NCBI GenBank assembly: GCA_959599095.1
Contig: CAUGGC010000021.1
Span: forward strand, 1-37,004
DNA: 37,004 nt
Reading direction: 5' to 3'
Source: an uncultured Collinsella sp.
GTDB taxonomy: Bacteria; Actinomycetota; Coriobacteriia; Coriobacteriales; Coriobacteriaceae
Below, in pieces: positions 22,415 through 29,330 of the stretch. The number at the start of each line of letters is the position of its first letter. Position 1 is the stretch's first letter. A program made the position numbers and the translations under genes. The notes below the pieces were generated by a model. That model was not told where the DNA came from. It worked only from the letters and a program-made list of their open reading frames with translations, and made no database searches.

Positions 22415-24748
22415 CTACAGATCCAGAGCCTTTTTCGCAGCGTCAACCGGGTCGCCATCCATGTAGAACACCGGGCTCAGGCCCGAGATAATCTCGGACG
22501 AAACGCTCTGCAGGCCCGCGATGGCGCTCAGCGGCAAAATCACGCGCTTGGCGCCGGCGTTTTTGGCCACGCGCATAATGTCCTCGAGCCCGCGGATCTC
22601 GTCCATAGAGCCCGACATGCGCAAGATTCCCGGAATCGCCAGCGCGGGCATCACCGGGCGGTTACACGCCGCGGAGCAAAGGCCCACAAACTCGGCAAGC
22701 GAAACTTCCTCGGACAGGCCCTTGCTCTGCAAGTCGTTGTAGAACAGCAGGTAGTCCTTGGAGCCAATGTGCATGCCCGGCGCCACGCGGTTCGCCAGGT
22801 TTACAAAATTGTCGAACGCGGCCTCCAACGTATCGCGCACCGGCTTGTTAAAGGCCACGCCTTCGTGCTTAAACTTGCACTCACCGGCAACGGCCTTGTT
22901 CTCTAGCTTGTACACGGCAACCTCGCCGCCCTGCGACCTGCCCACGCCAAACACGTGACCGGACAGCAACGGCCCGTCGGGAATCAGCGTGTCCTCGCTC
23001 TGCTCGGGCACGCGCACCACATGCACGTCCTGCGGGTTGTCGGCATCCATATAGCCCAGGTTGACGTCGATAAACTCGACGCCCGCCATAATCTTGAGCT
23101 GCTCCTTTACGCGGCGACGGCCCTCGATGGCATAGTCCAGCAGCCAGCGCACGTCGTCCTTGTCCATGGCCTCGTCGGGGAACAGCAGCTTGGCCAGGCC
23201 GCTAAAGGTCTTGCGCACGGCGATCTCGTCGCGCTTGTTAAAGTCGCTGTTAAAGCGGAAATACCGGTCGATATGGTGCGTAAAGTCCTTGCGGCGCATC
23301 TCCTTGCAAAACTCCGACAGGCAGTCGGTAATCAGGCCGTAATGCCCGGTCAGCAGGCTCGAGCGCATCTTGGGAATCTCCCAGCCCGGCAGGTAATAAT
23401 GGATACGGTCGAAAAAAGCCGAATCGTTGTTAAACTCCGGCGGGAACGGATCAAACAGGTGCGTGGTCTTAAGGACGTTTTGCACAGTGTCGTTGATGTT
23501 GCCCTCGAAGACCATGGAGGCATCGGCGTTGATCTGGTCGCGGCCGCGCGCGTAGCTGCCGCTCGCCATATAGTCCTTCATGATCTGCACGGCATTGGTG
23601 TCCTTAAAGCGCATGCCGGCGACCTCGTCGAACGTCACGCAGTCCCAGTGACCCACCAAGCCCACACGGTCGGCGCGCATGGAGTTCATGCGGCCGAACA
23701 GGTTGGCCGTAGTGGTCTGACCGCCCGAAAGCAAGATGGCGTAAGGCGAGACCTCTTTGTAGATATGGCTCTTGCCGGTGCCGCGGGGACCCAGCTCGCA
23801 CAGATTGTAGTTGCGCTCGATCAGCGGCACCATGCGCTCGATAAAGTGCAGGCGCTCCTTCTCGGAAAGCTCGCTGGGCTCATAGCCAGCCGAGCGCAGC
23901 AGCATGTTGAGCCACTCGTCGCGCGTAAAGTACTGGCGCTCGTCGACCATGGCATCCAGGTCTAGATTGGGCATCTGGATGGGCGTGAGCGACGCCACAC
24001 TAAACGGAGAGTCCTCGGGTCCGCGCTTTTTGCGCTTGGCCTTGGAGCGGCGCGGCGCATCGTCGCCAAAGACCTCCATGCCGAACTCGTCTTCCTCATC
24101 CAAGGGGTGACGATACTCGATGCTCATAATGCACCAAATGCCGCCTTGCAGAATCTTGGAATAGTCGCGCACGTACTCGGCCGGCATCACAAACGGCTCG
24201 ATGGTCAGATTGGCAAACGACGCCACGTAAATGTCTTTGTACTCGTCGAGCTTGGCCGTCACCTTATCGATGATGGTAAAGCGGCCCAGTTCGCGGATCT
24301 TGGACTTAATGCGCTCGGACTCGTCGGGACGCACGTAGTTATCGGTGAGGATCCTGCGGATGCGCTCCAAACCCTCTGCCACGGCATCCTCGTCGTCAGT
24401 TGAGCAGTACATGCCCAGCAGGTACTCCAGCACAAAGGTGGGCACGTTGGCGCCGCGCTTCATAAGGGCCGTCAGGTCCTTGCGCACGATCTTGCCAGCA
24501 AAGTGCTCGAGCAGTTTGCCGTCCAGCCCATCCATGTCGTAGCCGTCGCCCTCGGGGTCCCCGGCCACGGCCTGGTCATAGCCATCGGTCGAGGATTCAC
24601 CCTCGGCGGGCGCGGCAGCTTCAACGGGCGCGGCAGTCTCAGCCTCCGCAGCAGGCACGGCCACCCTTGCAGGCACCGCAGCCTGCTCGGGCGCATTCAC
24701 ATCAATCGAGGGAACTTCCCACAGATCGTCGTCATGGCTATCAAACAT
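22415..24748 (-). CDS. brxL: BREX system Lon-protease-like AAA+ protein BrxL
   Basis: The 777-aa protein matches BrxL of type 1 BREX. HFAGKIVRKDLTALMKRGANVPTFVLEYLLGMYCSTDDE begins the family region near residue 80. The Walker A GPRGTGKS lies near 320 and the Walker B-like VTFDEVAGM follows. The C-terminal Lon-like domain contains HVFGVGRSQGG and NAGAKRVILPLSAIAG. The Lon lysine region appears as LRMSGSMDEI, so protease activity is doubtful, as suspected for BrxL generally. An N-terminal extension of about 75 residues, rich in Ala, Pro and Glu, is unlike typical BrxL. I chose the ATG at 24748, with AGGAG 8 nt upstream overlapping the pglZ stop, which indicates translational coupling. Confidence 0.93.
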   Translation of the reverse strand: MFDSHDDDLWEVPSIDVNAPEQAAVPARVAVPAAEAETAAPVEAAAPAEGESSTDGYDQAVAGDPEGDGYDMDGLDGKLLEHFAGKIVRKDLTALMKRGANVPTFVLEYLLGMYCSTDDEDAVAEGLERIRRILTDNYVRPDESERIKSKIRELGRFTIIDKVTAKLDEYKDIYVASFANLTIEPFVMPAEYVRDYSKILQGGIWCIMSIEYRHPLDEEDEFGMEVFGDDAPRRSKAKRKKRGPEDSPFSVASLTPIQMPNLDLDAMVDERQYFTRDEWLNMLLRSAGYEPSELSEKERLHFIERMVPLIERNYNLCELGPRGTGKSHIYKEVSPYAILLSGGQTTTANLFGRMNSMRADRVGLVGHWDCVTFDEVAGMRFKDTNAVQIMKDYMASGSYARGRDQINADASMVFEGNINDTVQNVLKTTHLFDPFPPEFNNDSAFFDRIHYYLPGWEIPKMRSSLLTGHYGLITDCLSEFCKEMRRKDFTHHIDRYFRFNSDFNKRDEIAVRKTFSGLAKLLFPDEAMDKDDVRWLLDYAIEGRRRVKEQLKIMAGVEFIDVNLGYMDADNPQDVHVVRVPEQSEDTLIPDGPLLSGHVFGVGRSQGGEVAVYKLENKAVAGECKFKHEGVAFNKPVRDTLEAAFDNFVNLANRVAPGMHIGSKDYLLFYNDLQSKGLSEEVSLAEFVGLCSAACNRPVMPALAIPGILRMSGSMDEIRGLEDIMRVAKNAGAKRVILPLSAIAGLQSVSSEIISGLSPVFYMDGDPVDAAKKALDL

Positions 24749-24759
24749 AGGGCACACTC

Positions 24760-27468
24760 CTAAAAACCAAAGTCAGCAACAGGGGCAAACGAAACAGCGA
24801 TGGTGTACGTCTCGCGCCAAACGATTTTGCCCGTCTCGCGCTCGCGGCAGACCAGATAGTACGGACCCTTGGCCGAGAATCCATCCGCTGCATGCAACGC
24901 AAACTTGGCATGCACCACGCGCTCCTGCGAGTTAACAGAAGTCTTGTTGGCATGCGCCTTGACCGTATCGCTCACCTCGTTGCCACTTGCATCGGTAAAC
25001 ACCAGCTCGTACTCGCACGGCAAGACCTTGCCTTGGGCAGGTTCTTCCTGGATCAAGTTGACCGAGAAGAGCGAGTTGGTCACTCGACGTCCCTCACTCA
25101 GCACGCGCAGCGTCGCTGCGCGCGTATCGACAAAGTCCTTGGAACCCGAGCGCGCACGCCAAAAACCGATAACGGGCACGCAGAGCTCCTGCAGGCTCAT
25201 GCCGCCGTGGACGTAGTTGTTAGTGCCGCCGGGACGCTTGAAGTGCACGTTCTCGCGCGGGGCAAATCCCTCAAAACCGGCACCCAAACGTCCCATGCCA
25301 ACATTAACAAACACCCCGCATGCCTCTTCCGAAAGCTTGGCCACGGCCTCGTTGGGCACCACCAGATGACGCTTGCCGTGCATGACGGGAGCGTCAAGGA
25401 AGGGAAGGTCTGGCTTGCCGAGCATCTGGCACTCGTTGAGTTCCCGACGCGTGTAGATAAAGCCATGATCCGCCGTTATAACAACACGTGCGCCCGGAGC
25501 GTCGGTGCACACGCGGCGCGCCAACGCGGCAAGTTCCTCCACGGTGTCCGCGCAGGCATCGAAAACGTCATCCTGCGTAGCTGCCTTCTCGCCCGTGATA
25601 TCGATCTTGTTGTGGTAGAGATAAACGAGCCTGGAGTCTTTGAGCAGCGCTTTGCGCTCGGTTCCCGCCATGTTGAGGTATGCGCTCGAGCGCAAAGCGC
25701 GGGCCGTGGGCTCAACGTGGGTAAGTACGGCCTCGCGCTGCGGAGTCGTCGCAGTGGGCATGCCGTCAGCCAACACAAACGAGCCATCCGTTGCAAGTTC
25801 AAGCGCTTGATGCGGCAGCAGCGCGGGCATGCCCACCTCGGTGATGGAGGGAAAGACCGCCTGCATGCTAGAAACCCTGACTTTGCCGCCGCGCTCGCGC
25901 TCGAGAAGCGCCGCGACATCACGGGCCACCTCATAGCGCAGCGCGTCGCTTACGATAACGACCGTCGTTTTGGCAGACCCCACAAAGGTGGGCAGCACAT
26001 GCCAGTAGAATTCATCCTGCCGTGCAGGGCCATCGATGTAGCCGCAATCGGCCCACTCCCCTTGCGCAGCTGATGTCCAGCAGGCATTGGCATCGGCCAA
26101 GAACCAGTTACTGTAGAGATTCTCCGCCCAGTCCACCACGGCTCGGGCAGGCTCCTCGAGCACATCGCACTCGACAGAGCGCGCCCGCAAATACGCGGTG
26201 CACATATGACGATAGGCAGCATCCATGGAATACCAATCGGACGTATAGGCATCCCACACCTGCTGGGGTTGCGCCAGATGGAACCCGCCCGCATGTGCCT
26301 GCCTAAATGCGCACATATCGGCCACAGCGGCAAGCAAGCCAAAGTAGCTCTCGACACGGCGGTACCAGCTTAGGTCGCAGCGACGCGCCACAAAGGCGCG
26401 TGCGTCCTCAACACGGTCTGCACCCTGGGCAAACGAGCTGAACAACTGCGAGAGCACAGCCTCATTGACGCACGGGAACACATCAAGCGAGGCCAGTGCA
26501 TCGATCGGCAGAGCCTCAAACCGCACAAAGAGCCCGCGGGCATCCTCCACCAAACGACAGATCTCAAATAGGTCCTCGCTAGACGCCTGGGTATCGGCGG
26601 CCTGGTCCCACGTGCGCACCGCCTCAAGGCAATAGGGGCCGTAGGCGGAAGCCACATAGCTTTCGAGTCCCTTGAGCGCCCCCTCGGGAAGCGCGGTAGA
26701 CGCCGCTGTAAGGAGCACATGGGATGAAAGCACAAGCAATGAGTCACGCTCATACAGCGGTCCCTCAAACCCATAGCAGCGAAGCATAAAGGCAGAGAGC
26801 ACATCGCGCACGCAGTACTTGTCCATCAACTCGGCCAGCGCCTCGGGACCCTCGTGCAGCAGCATGGTCATACAGCCACGCAGCACAAACGCGGGGCGCG
26901 CGTCACCAAGCTCTTTACCGCCAAAAATCACCGTAAGGATGCCGAGCTCGATATCGGATGCGCCCGAGGCATGCGGAACACACGCGGCAAACTTAGCGCA
27001 GCGTGTCTTGGCATCAAAGAACGTCTTGTGCTCGCGCAGGCTCTCGCGCACGGCGTCGATATTCTCGATGCCTAGCTGATCGGCCAAAAGCGAAAGATAG
27101 TCAGCCTGGAACTGATCGGCATACAGCTCAACATCGGCAAGCCAATCACCCTCAAGCCTGCCGCGCGGGCAACGGCGATACAGCAAGATATCGCTCGCAA
27201 GGTCATCGCGGTTGATAAGCTTCTTGACGGCAAACATACGACCCTCGCAGGCCTCAACAAAGCGCACCGGGCGCTCAAAGCCACCGTGAGCAGGCATTAC
27301 GCCGGCATCGGCCCCCACGCCGTCGAAACCCTCGGCAGCCAATCGCTCAAACTCAGGAGCAAACTCGCCGTCCGCATCGTGCCAAACCACCACACGGCGC
27401 GGCGCGCATGAGGACAACGGCTGCAAAAATCGCAGCTTGAGCTGTTCTTCTACATCGATCTTGGGCAT
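24760..27468 (-). CDS. pglZ: BREX-1 alkaline-phosphatase-superfamily protein PglZ
   Basis: The 902-aa protein begins with the type A PglZ pattern (VEEQLKLRFLQPLSSCAPRRVVVWHDADGEF). It carries the alkaline phosphatase-type metal-site segments TVVIVSDALRYEVARDVAALLE near residue 500 and VVITADHGFIYTRRE near 663. PglZ is essential for BREX defence and methylation in studied systems, probably as a metal-dependent nuclease, phosphatase or scaffold. The ATG at 27468 has TAAGGAT upstream. It starts 23 bp after the split pglX 3' part and its stop overlaps the brxL ribosome binding site, so the three genes form one translational unit. Confidence 0.93.
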   Translation of the reverse strand: MPKIDVEEQLKLRFLQPLSSCAPRRVVVWHDADGEFAPEFERLAAEGFDGVGADAGVMPAHGGFERPVRFVEACEGRMFAVKKLINRDDLASDILLYRRCPRGRLEGDWLADVELYADQFQADYLSLLADQLGIENIDAVRESLREHKTFFDAKTRCAKFAACVPHASGASDIELGILTVIFGGKELGDARPAFVLRGCMTMLLHEGPEALAELMDKYCVRDVLSAFMLRCYGFEGPLYERDSLLVLSSHVLLTAASTALPEGALKGLESYVASAYGPYCLEAVRTWDQAADTQASSEDLFEICRLVEDARGLFVRFEALPIDALASLDVFPCVNEAVLSQLFSSFAQGADRVEDARAFVARRCDLSWYRRVESYFGLLAAVADMCAFRQAHAGGFHLAQPQQVWDAYTSDWYSMDAAYRHMCTAYLRARSVECDVLEEPARAVVDWAENLYSNWFLADANACWTSAAQGEWADCGYIDGPARQDEFYWHVLPTFVGSAKTTVVIVSDALRYEVARDVAALLERERGGKVRVSSMQAVFPSITEVGMPALLPHQALELATDGSFVLADGMPTATTPQREAVLTHVEPTARALRSSAYLNMAGTERKALLKDSRLVYLYHNKIDITGEKAATQDDVFDACADTVEELAALARRVCTDAPGARVVITADHGFIYTRRELNECQMLGKPDLPFLDAPVMHGKRHLVVPNEAVAKLSEEACGVFVNVGMGRLGAGFEGFAPRENVHFKRPGGTNNYVHGGMSLQELCVPVIGFWRARSGSKDFVDTRAATLRVLSEGRRVTNSLFSVNLIQEEPAQGKVLPCEYELVFTDASGNEVSDTVKAHANKTSVNSQERVVHAKFALHAADGFSAKGPYYLVCRERETGKIVWRETYTIAVSFAPVADFGF

Positions 27469-27491
27469 GAATATCCTTACCGTATCTGCAG

Positions 27492-28460
27492 TTACTTAAT
27501 CTTCGCCAGCACATCCTGAAGCTTGGCGTAGTTAACCTTGACGCCGTCATCCAGGTCGATCTTAATCATCTGGTCTGCCAAGTGGTGCAGTTTCTCCTCG
27601 TAGGCAATGGTCTCTTTGAGCTGGTCGTTGAGCTTTTTGATGCGCTTATCCAAGCGCACGCGCTCGCCGCGCTCGGCACTGACAAGGGCATCGTTGGCAT
27701 ACCCGATCTGGGCACGGTAGCGCTCCTGCTGCTCATGCACATAGTCGGTGCGGATGCGAGCCAACAGGTCAGGCTGGTAGCGATGCATGTAAACAAGGCA
27801 CTTGAAGCCGTTCTTCTTGCCGCTGTCGAACAGCCAGTAGATGGGGCGCTTCTTATAGGTCTGGCAGTGGTCCTTAAAGAAGTCCTTCAAAAAGTAGGTG
27901 CGGATTACCTCGCGCGAGGCACCCTTGCCGCCGAGTGCCTCGGCAATAAAGGCCAGGTTCTGCTCAAGCGTCTCCTCGCCATACACGGTGCGCACAAAGT
28001 CGATAAAGTAGCGCACGATGTCGTCGTCAAAGTACTCGTCATCGGTAATGGGCAGCACGTTATCGCTATCGGGCATAAAGGTCACATGATCAGAGTTGGG
28101 CATCTTGGCCAGATAGTCATCGACTGTGGCGCCCTGATCGGCCAGGACCAGCCCGTCCACATCCAGCGAATAGCGGCCAAACATGCAGCCCACGGCATAG
28201 CTTATGAGCGAGGTGATCTCGTCGCGCTTGGTACGCACGTATTTGTTGCCCTTATAGCTCTCGGGAATCTCGTCGGCGGTATCGAAGATGCGAGCCACCG
28301 AAACGTACTTATCCTCGACCTCGATGGGCGCTTCGCCTTCCATGTTGTAGATCTTGGCAAAGATTCGGTTGAGCTCTTCCTCGTTAGCGCGAAGCTGCTC
28401 AAAGCGAGCATTGACCTCGGCCTTGCGAGCCTCGTATTTATCTTGAAGTAAAGTGGTCAT
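27492..28460 (-). CDS. pglX: C-terminal part of PglX encoded as a separate gene
   Basis: The 322-aa protein matches only the C-terminal region of BREX-1 methyltransferases. ANEEELNRIFAKIYNMEGEAPIEVEDKYVSVARIF is followed by ITSLISYAVGCMFGRYSLDVDGLVL and a C-terminal coiled region (RGERVRLDKRIKKLNDQLKETIAYEEKLHHLADQM). In normal PglX this directly follows the DWDSFETSWDF segment. Here that segment ends the upstream gene 871 bp away. The piece is not a dead remnant by eye. It has an ATG with AGGAGG at ideal 5-nt spacing, no internal stops, and GC-rich codons like its neighbours. It probably assembles with the 821-aa methyltransferase part as a split PglX. Confidence 0.88.
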   Translation of the reverse strand: MTTLLQDKYEARKAEVNARFEQLRANEEELNRIFAKIYNMEGEAPIEVEDKYVSVARIFDTADEIPESYKGNKYVRTKRDEITSLISYAVGCMFGRYSLDVDGLVLADQGATVDDYLAKMPNSDHVTFMPDSDNVLPITDDEYFDDDIVRYFIDFVRTVYGEETLEQNLAFIAEALGGKGASREVIRTYFLKDFFKDHCQTYKKRPIYWLFDSGKKNGFKCLVYMHRYQPDLLARIRTDYVHEQQERYRAQIGYANDALVSAERGERVRLDKRIKKLNDQLKETIAYEEKLHHLADQMIKIDLDDGVKVNYAKLQDVLAKIK

Positions 28461-28485
28461 GAGGCCCTCCTTTCATTGTTGATGA

Positions 28486-28686
28486 GTTGTCAAGAGGCTT
28501 AAACTAAGGGACCGAAATCTCCAAAAATACCCCGACCTTACCGATCGACTTCTGGAAAAGCTATTCACCGCATCGGGCATTTGCAAAAACGCACTAGTGA
28601 CTCATGAAGTCGCAAGCCAAACCCTGCGAACTGCATCAAGCGTAAAGGAAAGACAACTTGATATCATTTCTCAGCTCACTAGTTAA
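28486..28686 (+). pseudogene. Plus-strand 66-codon open frame without start, possible gene remnant
   Basis: In the spacer between the HEPN-like gene and the pglX 3' part, the plus strand is open for 66 codons, from just after a TGA (28483-28485) to TAA (28684-28686). It reads like a helical protein tail (NLQKYPDLTDRLLEKLF...VKERQLDIISQLTS). No ATG or ribosome binding site precedes it, so it would be the 3' end of a gene whose start was lost when the cassette formed. I do not recognise the family. Chance openness is possible at this length. Confidence 0.35.
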
Positions 28687-28721
28687 AGCTAACTAAATAC
28701 CCGGACACGAGCTGAAACCCA

Positions 28722-29321
28722 TTAACGAATATCAGGCCCAGCCTTTATCAGCTTCATCCATTTACATAGAGTCGAATTCTTGATTAGAATTCTTGCAGTG
28801 AGTCTTTTGATGTCACCTGCCGGGTCATCCTTTCGTTTTCCCGCAACATCCTCGATAGCGAACCATATATCGCCCTTTGACTTAAATGCACAGAATCTGC
28901 CGTGAGCAAATCCATTTCGTAAGTGATAAAACAAACTGATCGTTTGATTGCTTTTGGCATCATAAAAGACAGCAGACTCGAAGGGCTTTGACTCGATGCC
29001 AGCGCAATCAAACAAATCAGCATTACGCAAAGCCTGTTCCATATCACCAACAGCCGCGGCAGACCAATATAAAGACTTATTTGAGCTTGCTGCCTTTAGC
29101 TTTTTATTCAAATATTGAGGCTTTCTCCAAGGAGCATCCCATCCGTATTCAGAAACCGAAACGCTTCTGTTGGACAATCCCGGAGCGGGAGTTTCGACAA
29201 CAAAGAACCTTAGAAGCGGCGAAAGTATAGGGCCCAAAGACTTGCACGTCATACCGTTTTTGACCCATGCAGGATTCGCCTCAACAAAGACAACTTCATT
29301 TGCTGAAATATATTCAAACAT
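28722..29321 (-). CDS. HEPN-motif protein of unknown family inserted between the two parts of PglX
   Basis: The 199-aa protein has no family I can name. It contains FYHLRNGFAHGRF, a match to the Rx4H catalytic motif of HEPN-superfamily RNases (R135, N136, H140), placed after a helix as in those proteins. The N-terminal half mixes strands and loops (VFVEANPAWVKNGMTCKSLGPI), and the C-terminal part is basic. HEPN proteins are frequent RNA-cleaving effectors in toxin-antitoxin and abortive infection systems. The ATG at 29321 has AGGTGGGG upstream, overlapping the stop of the pglX 5' part. A GTG at 29330 is also possible. This coupling suggests co-expression with PglX. Composition is AT-rich. A RNase role is inferred from one motif. 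Confidence 0.7.
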   Translation of the reverse strand: MFEYISANEVVFVEANPAWVKNGMTCKSLGPILSPLLRFFVVETPAPGLSNRSVSVSEYGWDAPWRKPQYLNKKLKAASSNKSLYWSAAAVGDMEQALRNADLFDCAGIESKPFESAVFYDAKSNQTISLFYHLRNGFAHGRFCAFKSKGDIWFAIEDVAGKRKDDPAGDIKRLTARILIKNSTLCKWMKLIKAGPDIR

Positions 29322-29330
29322 GAACCCCAC

